From the NCBI GenBank assembly GCA_016932555.1, contig JAFGCQ010000006.1, forward strand, positions 1 to 45,949: 45,949 nucleotides of DNA, given 5' to 3'. The notes below the pieces were generated by a model. The model made no database searches. It was given only the letters and a program-made list of their open reading frames with translations, and was not told the origin of the DNA. Origin of the DNA: Candidatus Zambryskiibacteriota bacterium. Lineage in GTDB: Bacteria > Patescibacteriota > Minisyncoccia > Phycocordibacterales > WO2-35-19. This document shows, in pieces, positions 15,355 to 21,636 of the stretch; the stretch's first letter is position 1, and every line of letters starts with the position of its first letter. Made by a program: the position numbers and the translations under genes.

Positions 15355-15861
15355 TTAATCTTTTACAAACACTGAAACTAACCAACCGTTAATTACTGAA
15401 AATAACATCATTAATAAGGCAGTTACTATCATAAATGGAACTCCAAAATAATATATGATTATTGGTATTAATGGAATTTTAACTGCTCTATTGTACAAAA
15501 AAACAGCAATTAGTGAATTTTTCAACCCTTTTTCTTTTAATTCACTCAATAAAGGATACCACATGTATATTGGTCCCATAGATACAATGCCTAAGATCAT
15601 TGCGAATAAATAACCAGTAGGGCCAGATTGTTTTGCTAGTATTTTATCGGCTTTTTTATTTGTTAAAAACAAATTAGCTAAAAAAGTTAAGACAAATATC
15701 AAAATTAAAACAGGAACAATTTCTTCTAAAATTATTTTAGATTTGATCAATGATTTTAAGAAGAGTTCGATATTTAAAAAAACGGCAACAAGATACAAAC
15801 AAAAAACAGCAAATAAAAATATCCAATTAAATCCAAAATTATTTATCAATTTTTTAATCAT
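15355..15861 (-). CDS. Half-permease B (DUF318/ArsP-like permease fragment family)
   Basis: Membrane protein with four or five helices. The conserved block MGPIYMWYPLLSELKEKG and FLYNRAVKIPLIPIIIYYFG resemble the C-terminal or N-terminal half of the large predicted permease family DUF318 (UPF0718), which includes ArsP-type transporters. The gene starts with ATG overlapping the TGA of the upstream half (ATGA), a sign of translational coupling and a shared complex. With the upstream partner it would reconstitute one permease of about ten helices. The transported substrate is unknown. The NifX-like gene downstream suggests a metal or metallocofactor. Length is 168 aa. Confidence 0.7.
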   Translation of the reverse strand: MIKKLINNFGFNWIFLFAVFCLYLVAVFLNIELFLKSLIKSKIILEEIVPVLILIFVLTFLANLFLTNKKADKILAKQSGPTGYLFAMILGIVSMGPIYMWYPLLSELKEKGLKNSLIAVFLYNRAVKIPLIPIIIYYFGVPFMIVTALLMMLFSVINGWLVSVFVKD

Positions 15862-16277
15862 ATTACACTTATTAGTAGAGTAGTTAAAAAAGCAATTAGT
15901 ATTGCCGAAAAAAAACAGAGAATATTTCTAGTCAGCGCAAAATTTTTTCCCAAAAGCAATATTTCTGCTGGCAATTGCACTATTCCCACAGTTACCCAAC
16001 TTATAATAAAAGCTGTTACAGCAGTTAAACTTACTCCCCAAGCAAGTAATTCTGAACTAATAATATAACTATTAATCGGATTCCCAGCTAAAATGCTTCC
16101 TATTACTGTAGCTATAAAAGTATCTGCTAATTTATTTCCAGTTAAAATTTTTTCCAAAAATTCTGATGATATCAGATTTACTAAAAGCGCAATCAAAAAA
16201 ATTATACCTACTAAAAGAGGTAGTGAATTTTTAAAATTATTAAGAGTTTGTCTAAGCGCTAATTTACATTTAGGCAT
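15858..16277 (-). CDS. Half-permease A (DUF318/ArsP-like permease fragment family)
   Basis: Four-helix membrane protein that contains SILAGNPINSYIISSELL and FIISWVTVGIVQLPAEILLLGKNFALTRN. These blocks resemble the DUF318 permease core. The track begins at a TTG (16307). The first ATG is 16277 (MPKCKLALRQ), and an upstream TATAAA near 16313 fits a transcript that includes both. ATG is preferred because homologs rarely carry the short polar leader. The stop codon overlaps the start of half-permease B by 4 bp. It is first in the operon A, B, NifX-like. A split permease of this kind is common in the family, so this is not obviously a frameshift. Confidence 0.65.
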   Translation of the reverse strand: MPKCKLALRQTLNNFKNSLPLLVGIIFLIALLVNLISSEFLEKILTGNKLADTFIATVIGSILAGNPINSYIISSELLAWGVSLTAVTAFIISWVTVGIVQLPAEILLLGKNFALTRNILCFFSAILIAFLTTLLISVI

Positions 16278-16332
16278 ATTTTGTAAGAGAAGGGGACTGT
16301 TCCACAAAATTTATAGGGAATAATCATAAACA

Positions 16333-17079
16333 TTACTCAATAATCTCTAGTTGTTCCACATTAACGCCACGCTCACTCATCTGACCATAGATAAAAACTT
16401 TTGTTGCTTCTGTAAATTGATCTGGTTTGCATACAGATTTACTTTCGTCTAAACTAGTGCACTGGCTTTCTGAATTAAAGAAAAGTGGCACTACATGACC
16501 AGGTGTATTATTTTCTTCAAATATCAAATGCCAATCTTTAGAATCGTAGGGGGAAGGGATTGAGTCTTTTAGTAAATAACCCTCTCTTTCAAAACTAAAT
16601 TCTCGCTCGGGTGCAAATTCTCCAAGTGAACATTGAATATTGTCGATATACCAACCGTCGTTATATTTCACCAGCGTGACGATTGCTTGTTCAGTTACTG
16701 TTTTATCTTTTGATGTAACAAGTATTTCTGCTTCATCTGCTGTATTTGACACGGTTCTTGTGGAAATATTTTCCGGTATTACTGTTTGACATAAAACTGG
16801 ATCAAGAGTTGTATTTGGTTGTTTTAACGCATCTACAAGTTGATTTCTTAATTCTTTACTCAAAATTGGTGACTTAGCCAAAGTTGCTCTGTTCGGTTCT
16901 GTGGTTAGTTGTTGCGCCGCCATAAGCCACCCATCATAAAAATTTTTGACAGTATCTGTAGCATCCAATTTTGATACTTGTTGTTCATTTGAACCTTTAA
17001 TAAATAAAATAAATACTACAGCAAGAACTATAATTATTCCGATAATTACCGTTTTTTTCATCCCATTAGAAGTTTCCAT
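16333..17079 (-). CDS. Membrane-anchored extracytoplasmic protein, NTF2-like (DUF3828-like)
   Basis: Residues 8-27 form a signal anchor (KTVIIGIIIVLAVVFILFI) without a lipobox, so the protein is held outside by its N-terminus. The following domain begins DTVKNFYDGWLMAAQQ and later has LVKYNDGWYIDNIQC, the strand pattern of NTF2-like proteins such as DUF3828; this is inferred by eye. The C-terminal third (SPYDSKDWHLIFEEN ... VFIYGQMSERGVNVEQLEI) has no name I know. Four cysteines could form disulfides, consistent with the DsbA-like protein in the window. Two start codons are possible (17079 or 17061); the first is kept because an AT-rich -10-like region lies directly before it. Confidence 0.65.
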   Translation of the reverse strand: METSNGMKKTVIIGIIIVLAVVFILFIKGSNEQQVSKLDATDTVKNFYDGWLMAAQQLTTEPNRATLAKSPILSKELRNQLVDALKQPNTTLDPVLCQTVIPENISTRTVSNTADEAEILVTSKDKTVTEQAIVTLVKYNDGWYIDNIQCSLGEFAPEREFSFEREGYLLKDSIPSPYDSKDWHLIFEENNTPGHVVPLFFNSESQCTSLDESKSVCKPDQFTEATKVFIYGQMSERGVNVEQLEIIE

Positions 17080-17251
17080 ATGTTTTTATTAAAAATATTA
17101 ATCTTACTATTCTACAGATTTTAAACTATTTTTATCTTTATTTCAAATTGGCTGGCCACATATGTCTAGTACCTGTGTCGGTAGACCCTATAAGTTTATA
17201 TTAACAAATTTTCCAGACATAATTTCGTTCTATGCAGGCTATAAAATTCAT

Positions 17252-17293
17252 AGCCGTGAGCGGAGCGAGTGCAACGAGCGAAGTCGAACGGCT
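17252..17293. repeat. Dispersed repeat with inverted ends, abutting the tRNA-Gln 3' end
   Basis: The ends AGCCGT and ACGGCT pair and enclose GAGCGGAGCGAGTGCAACGA and GCGAAGTCGA. The reverse complement contains TTCGACTTCGCTC, the core also found in the repeats at 18436, 34110, 34968 and 40801. It overlaps the discriminator side of tRNA-Gln by one or two bases and may act as its 3' hairpin. Confidence 0.6.
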
Positions 17294-17362
17294 GCCGGAC
17301 TTGGACTCGAACCAAGATACTCGCCTCCAAAGGGCGATGTCCTACCATTAGACGATCCGGCA
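17292..17362 (-). tRNA. tRNA-Gln (anticodon TTG)
   Basis: Minus strand. The acceptor TGCCGGA / TCCGGCA includes the U1-A72 pair typical of tRNA-Gln, with discriminator G. The anticodon stem TCGCC / GGCGA encloses CTTTGGA, so the anticodon is TTG. The T arm holds GGTTCGAGTCC. CCA is not encoded. Its 3' end touches a dispersed repeat. Confidence 0.95.
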
Positions 17363-17486
17363 ATGCTAAAATATTACCATACTTTAAGCTCCCAGTAAAA
17401 ACACTTAAAAATTTGAATTTGCCGAAAATCTACCTCAATTTTCGGCAAATAGTAGCTTTTTTCAAAAAATTTTAATAAAATAAGGT

Positions 17487-17996
17487 ATGGGAAATTTTTG
17501 GAAATTAATTATTTCAATAGCTGTCGCTCAGGCAGCGGGAATTATCGGTTCCTTTTTTACTACTCCAGCCATACCAAACTGGTACGCTAATCTTGCCAGG
17601 CCAGAATTTACACCGCCCAGTTGGGTCTTCGCGCCAGTCTGGACTGCACTTTTTCTATTTATGGGTATCGCTTTGTTTTTAGTATGGAAAAAATATCCTG
17701 ATTCTATAACTGAAAAAATTGGCTCTTTTTTTAATCATTCTAAAAGAAAAATAAAAATCGCCATAATTATATTTGCGGTTCAGCTTATCTTAAATATTCT
17801 CTGGTCAATCATATTTTTCGGACTACAATCACCCGGTTGGGCTTTCATTGAAATAATCTTTTTGTGGCTCACTATAATTATCACCATCTTTACCTTTGCT
17901 AAAATTTCTAAGACAGCCGCTTGGCTCTTGGTGCCTTATCTACTCTGGGTTAGTTTCGCTGCTTTTTTAAATTACTCAATCTACGCTCTTAATTAA
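17487..17996 (+). CDS. tspO: TspO/MBR-family tryptophan-rich sensory protein
   Basis: Five-helix membrane protein related to the mitochondrial benzodiazepine receptor, which binds tetrapyrroles. The family signature is clear: helix 1 ends in GSFFTTPAIPNWYANLARPEFTP, then PSWVFAPVWTALFLFMGIALFLVW, then LNILWSIIFFGLQSPGWAF, and finally LLVPYLLWVSFAAFLNYSIY. Trp and Pro positions follow the family. Length is 169 aa, slightly longer than usual because of a polar insertion between helices 2 and 3 (KKYPDSITEKIGSFFNHSK). TAAAAT lies 5 nt before ATG and there is no SD. The next gene starts 2 bp after the stop, so the two are probably cotranscribed. Confidence 0.92.
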   Translation: MGNFWKLIISIAVAQAAGIIGSFFTTPAIPNWYANLARPEFTPPSWVFAPVWTALFLFMGIALFLVWKKYPDSITEKIGSFFNHSKRKIKIAIIIFAVQLILNILWSIIFFGLQSPGWAFIEIIFLWLTIIITIFTFAKISKTAAWLLVPYLLWVSFAAFLNYSIYALN

Positions 17997-17998
17997 AT

Positions 17999-18535
17999 AT
18001 GAAAAAGAAAGTAGTAGTAAATGACCGAATGCAGCGCGGTTATAAATATGAAATTACTGAACCGGCGGGTAAGAATTTTGATCCAGCCTTTAAGCCAGAT
18101 CTTTCGCCTAAAGAAATGCTTCAATTGGGAGTCTTCGGTGGAGTTTATATGAGAGATTGCACTAGAGAATTTCCCAAATTGTGGTTTGCTAGAAGCAAGT
18201 TCGCTCCTCCCAAAATAAAAGAGCATTTAGCTGGACTTAATTACTTCAAGGTTAACGCTTCACAATCGCTTTCGATCTGGCGAAAAAAGGGCTGGATTTA
18301 TAGAGAAGATCCTCGCGGCTGGTTCCAGTGGTATTGCCGTTATTATATGGGTCGGCGATTACCAGAGGAAGACCAGAGACAAATTAAACGTTGGAAAGCT
18401 ATCCGCCGGCATATCGCCCAAATAAAAAAACACTGCCCTTCGACTTCGCTCAGGACAAGCCGCAATCAAAAATGGTGCAGGCCAACTCAGCGTCAAGCTC
18501 TGCTCCACTGGGCTTATGATTCGCGAAAAATGTAA
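17999..18535 (+). CDS. Widely conserved hypothetical protein carrying a repeat insertion
   Basis: Function unknown. The sequence fits a broadly distributed uncharacterised family (from memory): VVVNDRMQRGYKYEITEP, LGVFGGVYMRDCTREFP, WFARSK, RKKGWIYREDPRGWFQWYCRYY, QIKRWKAIRRHIAQIKKHC and RPTQRQALLHWAYDSRKM. Near the C-terminus, between KKHC and WCRPTQRQALL, lies PSTSLRTS. It is encoded by the dispersed repeat at 18436-18460, where homologs as I recall them have a short unrelated linker. The repeat therefore entered in frame at a tolerated loop. The gene follows tspO by 2 bp. A promoter and ncRNA start directly downstream. Confidence 0.8.
   Translation: MKKKVVVNDRMQRGYKYEITEPAGKNFDPAFKPDLSPKEMLQLGVFGGVYMRDCTREFPKLWFARSKFAPPKIKEHLAGLNYFKVNASQSLSIWRKKGWIYREDPRGWFQWYCRYYMGRRLPEEDQRQIKRWKAIRRHIAQIKKHCPSTSLRTSRNQKWCRPTQRQALLHWAYDSRKM
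18436..18460 (+). repeat. Dispersed repeat, family A, inside the 178-aa gene
   Basis: CCCTTCGACTTCGCTCAGGA followed by CAAGC. It shares CCTTCGA...GCTCAGGACAAGC with the leuS copies at 34110 and 34968 and the start of the mnmA copy at 40801. It is read here as PSTSLRTS, a different frame from the leuS copies. Confidence 0.75.
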
Positions 18536-18539
18536 AATA

Positions 18540-18567
18540 TTGAAAAATATTAAAAAATGTGTATACT
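18540..18567 (+). promoter_or_regulatory. Promoter of the 18.6-kb ncRNA
   Basis: TTGAAA, a 16-bp spacer and TATACT. The predicted start (about 18574) coincides with the first base of the RNA's closing stem. Confidence 0.65.
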
Positions 18568-18573
18568 TAATTT

Positions 18574-18834
18574 AGATAAGAGGCCAAAAAGCACCACAAT
18601 TGGAATTTGAGATCTTAAAAATATTCTATTTGTGCTCGATTAAAAACAACTTTTTAAATTGAGAATCTGTTTTCCTATAGGACCATAAAGACCAGGTTTT
18701 AAGATTCTCAGGTAAAGCTTTGGGTAAAAAATATCTGATTATACCTTCAAGCTAAGGTTGATTACGAGGTTGTATCGCCTCACACCTCCTCTTATCTCCA
18801 AACACCCTGCATTTTAAAATGCAGGGATTTTTTT
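18574..18834 (+). ncRNA. Candidate structured RNA, multibranch, about 260 nt
   Basis: No credible ORF lies between 18536 and 18889. The first transcribed bases AGATAAGAGG (18574-18583) pair perfectly with CCTCTTATCT (18788-18797). Inside this closing stem are AGCAC with GTGCT (about 18590/18632), the perfect 9-bp TGAGAATCT / AGATTCTCA (18660-18668 / 18702-18710), and GAGG-CCTC near 18766-18781. A terminator, CCCTGCATTTT / AAAATGCAGGG plus seven T, lies at 18805-18834. Promoter, closed fold and terminator together make an independent RNA gene very likely. I looked for RNase P, tmRNA and SRP signatures and saw none, so the class is unknown. Confidence 0.65.
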
Positions 18835-18845
18835 ATTTTATATTA

Positions 18846-18872
18846 TCAAAAGGGCGCTTTAATAAGCGCCCT
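18846..18872 (-). terminator. Terminator of the 121-aa gene
   Basis: Minus strand: AGGGCGCTT, a 4-nt loop, AAGCGCCCT, then TTTTGAT. It is placed tail to tail with the ncRNA terminator. Confidence 0.8.
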
Positions 18873-18889
18873 ATATCAAAACCAGTTGA

Positions 18890-19255
18890 TTATTCAAATA
18901 GACTTAAAATTTTTTGAAGCAGGTGTTCAGGATTATAATCCACTGGAGTAAAAAACAGAGGAGCTTTATGCAGTCCGTTTTTTTGGTGAAATCTGCGCAA
19001 AGAAGTAGTAACCCCAAAAGAACGTTTAAAAAGAGTCCCATTTTTCCTGAGATAAACGGAAATGTCTCTGCCTCGTAAATCATCAGTACTAAACTGCTCA
19101 TGATGTATTACTCGCTCAAAAATAGGATTACCTTCATTATCTTTTACTTCCTGTAAAAAATTTGCAATTTTGGACTCTATTTCCAAACCGATCTTCCCAT
19201 ATCTCTCCATTCTGCGGATATTGATTTCATCCCATTTTTGCTTAGGTCTAGACAA
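18890..19255 (-). CDS. Hypothetical protein, possible nuclease-like fold, 121 aa
   Basis: Family not recognised. The middle reads FSTDDLRGRDISVYLRKNGTLFKRSFGVTTS. An acidic residue before a glycine, then RDI-hydrophobic, then a strand ending in FKRS is loosely like a PD-(D/E)XK core with an upstream glutamate (EIESKIANFLQEV). This is a weak idea only. The start codon is TTG at 19255, chosen because AAAGGAGGTGATCA stands 5 bases upstream of it. That stretch is an almost full complement of the 16S rRNA 3' end, one of the strongest Shine-Dalgarno sequences in the window. It is a monocistronic gene with its own terminator. Confidence 0.6.
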   Translation of the reverse strand: MSRPKQKWDEINIRRMERYGKIGLEIESKIANFLQEVKDNEGNPIFERVIHHEQFSTDDLRGRDISVYLRKNGTLFKRSFGVTTSLRRFHQKNGLHKAPLFFTPVDYNPEHLLQKILSLFE

Positions 19256-19331
19256 ATGATCACCTCCTTTCCTCCATTCTTTATATCATATATTTATAAA
19301 AATACAAGTATATATTACTTAAACTGAAAAT

Positions 19332-19565
19332 TTAAGTATTATCAGAATTTCTGGGCAACCAGTCTATAAGTTTCTTCCTATGGTGATCGAGTGACCATGA
19401 ATTATCTTTTCGAAAAAGAGATTCGTGCTCTTTTCTAAATTTCAACAAAAGTTCTTTGGTCGCCTGCATAAAATTCGGCGGCATATTTTTATTAAATGAT
19501 TCTAAAAATTGAATGAGAGATAAAGGTCTTTCATTCGATTTAATTTCGTGAGAGTTATATTTCAT
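19332..19565 (-). CDS. Small hypothetical protein, 77 aa
   Basis: I do not recognise this protein. It is basic and helical, with SLIQFLESFNKNMPPNF followed by QATKELLLKFRKEHESLFRK and a tail rich in His, Arg and Lys (LDHHRKKLIDWLP). It has no signal peptide or membrane helix. TATCAT lies 7 nt before ATG with no SD, so it would be leaderless like the core genes. It lies between the 121-aa gene and the HD-domain gene, which is divergent. Coding status rests on the plausible composition and the promoter position. Confidence 0.5.
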   Translation of the reverse strand: MKYNSHEIKSNERPLSLIQFLESFNKNMPPNFMQATKELLLKFRKEHESLFRKDNSWSLDHHRKKLIDWLPRNSDNT

Positions 19566-19605
19566 ACTTTATATGATATCACAATTTCGCGAAAAAGCAA
19601 AGAGT

Positions 19606-19644
19606 TTGAAAAATATCTGGAGAGATGCTAGCTTTGGGGGCAGG
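19606..19644 (+). promoter_or_regulatory. Shared promoter-like element before the HD-domain gene
   Basis: TTGAAA, a 17-bp spacer and TAGCTT, embedded in GGAGAGATGCTAGCTTTGGG followed by GGCAGGA. The same arrangement with the same spacer and nearly the same flanks occurs at 20802 before the DUF218 gene. Conservation extends well beyond the hexamers. Confidence 0.5.
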
Positions 19645-19655
19645 AGGAGTTATTT

Positions 19656-20258
19656 ATGGAAAATAAAGATCTTATTCGTATGACTCAGTTTTTGTTTGAA
19701 GTTGGTACTATGCGCAAATTGGCGCGTATGCACCGCCAAGCTCTTTTTACAGATGACATGTCAGATAATATTGCCACCCATACTTTTAGAGTTATGGTTA
19801 TCGGCTTTTTCTTGGCAAAAATGGAAAAAGTCGATCCGATAAAAGTTTTGATGATGTGCCTTTTGCATGACATGCCCGAATCCAGAACCAATGATCACAA
19901 CTGGATTCATAAGCGTTATGTAAAAGAATTTGAAAATGAGGCCATCAAAGAACAATTGAGTACCCTGCCTTTTCAAGACTTTTATGAAATCGCTTTAGAA
20001 TACGAAAAGCGGGAAAGCTTGGAGGCTATTGTAGCTAAAGATGCTGATGTGTTAGATCAAATCCTTTTGCTCCGTGAATACGCATGGCAGGGAAACAGGG
20101 AGGCTCAGATGTGGCTAGATGGGAAGAGAGAGAAAATTGAATACAATTATCTCAAATATGTCAAAACCAAATCAGCTAAAGCACTCGGTCGGGTAATTTA
20201 CGACGAAGAACCTTCCAGTTGGTGGAAAAATCTCTACCAAAATAACAAAAGAGATTAG
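19656..20258 (+). CDS. HD-domain phosphohydrolase, YfbR/HDDC2-like 5'-nucleotidase
   Basis: Metal-dependent HD hydrolase, probably a 5'-deoxynucleotidase acting on nucleoside monophosphates. Metal ligands are H in IATHTFRV (about 41), the HD pair in LLHDMPES (about 71-72) and D in AKDADVLDQ (about 128). This order and the 200-aa length fit YfbR/HDDC2 rather than dGTPases. W-rich residues near the C-terminus (SSWWKNLYQN) are extra. The SD GGAGGAG precedes ATG. The start is downstream of the shared promoter element at 19606. A strong terminator follows the stop codon by about 20 bp, so this is a single-gene unit. Confidence 0.85.
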   Translation: MENKDLIRMTQFLFEVGTMRKLARMHRQALFTDDMSDNIATHTFRVMVIGFFLAKMEKVDPIKVLMMCLLHDMPESRTNDHNWIHKRYVKEFENEAIKEQLSTLPFQDFYEIALEYEKRESLEAIVAKDADVLDQILLLREYAWQGNREAQMWLDGKREKIEYNYLKYVKTKSAKALGRVIYDEEPSSWWKNLYQNNKRD

Positions 20259-20277
20259 ATCGCTTTTTGTTAATTAA

Positions 20278-20317
20278 GCCAAGCACTTTGCTCGCAAAGT
20301 GCTTGGCAGTTTTTTTT
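20278..20317 (+). terminator. Terminator of the HD-domain gene
   Basis: A perfect 13-bp stem, GCCAAGCACTTTG / CAAAGTGCTTGGC, with loop CTCG and then AGTTTTTTTT. The T-run leads straight into the next promoter's -35 (TTGACT at 20319). Confidence 0.9.
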
Positions 20318-20318
20318 A

Positions 20319-20347
20319 TTGACTTTTTTGTTAGAATATGCTATCCT
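20319..20347 (+). promoter_or_regulatory. Promoter of the 82-aa Zn-ribbon gene
   Basis: TTGACT, a 17-bp spacer and TATCCT. Transcription would start near 20354 and give a leader of about 130 nt. Confidence 0.65.
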
Positions 20348-20353
20348 TTAAGC

Positions 20354-20483
20354 TAGAAAATTACGATCTGTTGGGGCTATCAGGGTCGTAATAAAGCTTC
20401 TTGTCCTTTGCCCCTGCCGCAAAGCAGAAAGCGGATAAGCTCCAATTTGTTGGCTTCTAAAACCATCAAAAAGGAGAAAGGCT
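20354..20483 (+). promoter_or_regulatory. Structured 5' leader of the 82-aa Zn-ribbon gene
   Basis: The long untranslated leader contains a perfect 7-bp stem ATTACGA / TCGTAAT around a 19-nt GC-rich loop. It also has AAGCTT-type arms (AGCTT...AAGCT) enclosing CTTTGC and GCAAAG. The SD AAAGGAGAAAGG is at its end. It could be a riboregulator or simply an insulated leader; no known riboswitch class is recognised. Confidence 0.4.
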
Positions 20484-20732
20484 ATGAGTGAAGTGTGCAA
20501 GTATTGCGGAAAAGAAAACGAAAAATATCTAACGAGTCTGAAAAAGGATGACGACGATCCCGAATATTTTGAGGGTCCCATATGCTTTCACTGTTCAATG
20601 AAGATAGTAGCCGGGTTTGATCCGACTGCTTCTCCATTATTAATATACTTTGATCGCACGAAGTGGATGTTTTATGAGATAATTTGGAGACTCTCAGATC
20701 ATCTCATGTTTTGGAAAAGAAAAAATAAGTAG
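20484..20732 (+). CDS. Zinc-ribbon protein with two CxxC knuckles, 82 aa
   Basis: Two metal knuckles are visible: CKYCGKE (residues 5-8) and CFHCSMK (34-37), separated by an acidic stretch (KKDDDDPEYFEGP). They would form one four-cysteine zinc site. The C-terminal half is hydrophobic and tryptophan-rich (RTKWMFYEIIWRLSDHLMFWKRK), perhaps an amphipathic or membrane-facing helix. Function is unknown. The SD AAAGGAGAAAGG stands before ATG. The gene has its own promoter, a structured leader of about 130 nt and a terminator, so its expression may be controlled in the leader. The antisense ORFs in the track are shadows. Confidence 0.75.
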   Translation: MSEVCKYCGKENEKYLTSLKKDDDDPEYFEGPICFHCSMKIVAGFDPTASPLLIYFDRTKWMFYEIIWRLSDHLMFWKRKNK

Positions 20733-20734
20733 TG

Positions 20735-20764
20735 AAAGGGCGGTTCTCAGAACCGCCCTTTTAA
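20735..20764 (+). terminator. Terminator of the 82-aa gene
   Basis: AAAGGGCGGTT, a 3-nt loop, AACCGCCCTTTTAAA. A perfect stem beginning 2 bp after the stop codon. Confidence 0.88.
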
Positions 20765-20801
20765 ATTCCAAAAACCCGAGAAAAAGCTTGATCTGAGCAT
20801 C

Positions 20802-20840
20802 TTGAAATTGTGTCGGAGAGATGATAGCTTTGGGAGCAGA
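20802..20840 (+). promoter_or_regulatory. Shared promoter-like element before the DUF218 gene
   Basis: TTGAAA, a 17-bp spacer and TAGCTT with the flank GGAGAGATGATAGCTTTGGG. It matches the element at 19606 in hexamers, spacer length and most spacer bases. The ATG used by the track (20821) lies inside it, so the real start should be downstream. Confidence 0.5.
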
Positions 20841-20850
20841 AAGGATAAAA

Positions 20851-21471
20851 ATGATGCTAGAGAGAGAAGTTGGTATAATTTTGGATTTTCTCATTGATGC
20901 TGTGCCAGAAAAAAAACTTCCAAAAGCAGACGGGGTTTTTGGTTTTGGCCATGTTGATAGTAGGGTAGCCGAGCAGATAGTAAAAATCTTTTTAGCCGGC
21001 AAAGCAGAAAAGATTATAATTTCTGGCGGCAAAAGGGAAACAAATCGGGTACCAAACGGATTTTCATCAGAGGCCGAGTATCTCAATTCCATAATAATGA
21101 AATATGGGGTGTTGGGCAATATTTTAGAAGAAATGGCCTCAAACACTTTGGAAAATGTTTTATTCGGGATGGAAGCCGCTTATCAAGTCGGTTTTTACCC
21201 AAGATCTCTCATTTTGGTGGCAATGCCGCCGCTACTTCGCCGTTCTCGAGCAACCTTTGCCAAACAATTTCCGAAAATTACGACTTTTGGCAGCGCTTTC
21301 CCGTTTGAAAAAAGCGAGTGGCAAAGCCAGCGTCGCATTCGCAGGATACTAGCAGAAATTGATCGTTTGAAAATGTACGCAGACAAAGGAGATATAGCGG
21401 CTGTTCCGATTCCAATGCAAGTTATGTCTGCTTATCATTTTGTCTCTGCTCGTTTGAGCAAATATTACTAG
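20851..21471 (+). CDS. DUF218 (YdcF/SanA-like) protein
   Basis: The core of the DUF218 fold is clear: ADGVFGFGHVDSRVAEQIVKIF, then AEKIIISGG, then SEAEYLNSIIMKYGV, EEMASNTLENV, and a strand RSLILVAMPPLLRRSR. The family includes YdcF and SanA and is thought to bind nucleotides or act in the cell envelope; the precise role is unknown. No signal peptide is seen, so it is probably cytosolic. The track starts at 20821, within the promoter-like element (-10 at 20825-20830). The ATG at 20851 has AAAGGA 5 nt upstream and is preferred. The terminator shares the last base of the stop codon. Confidence 0.82.
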   Translation: MMLEREVGIILDFLIDAVPEKKLPKADGVFGFGHVDSRVAEQIVKIFLAGKAEKIIISGGKRETNRVPNGFSSEAEYLNSIIMKYGVLGNILEEMASNTLENVLFGMEAAYQVGFYPRSLILVAMPPLLRRSRATFAKQFPKITTFGSAFPFEKSEWQSQRRIRRILAEIDRLKMYADKGDIAAVPIPMQVMSAYHFVSARLSKYY

Positions 21472-21500
21472 CCCTGCACCGTCTGGTGCAGGGCTTTTTT
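21471..21500 (+). terminator. Terminator of the DUF218 gene
   Basis: GCCCTGCACC / GGTGCAGGGC with a 3-nt loop, then TTTTTTA. The stem begins on the G of the TAG stop codon. Confidence 0.9.
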
Positions 21501-21636
21501 ATTTGAAAAAATTAAATAAAAGCCTGTTCCGTTAAGATTTGTTAAATCTGATTCGGGATGGTATTATTTGGGCATAATAGACCCTATTAAAAACCTTACT
21601 GAAAAATTAACCACAAAAATAATCTGATATATCTAA

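Noticed and set aside
17162-17475. Two + strand ORFs of 78 and 68 aa in the track
   Set aside because: They run antisense across tRNA-Gln and the adjacent repeat; their peptides (GLGLEPRYSPPKG-like) are typical of translated tRNA sequence.
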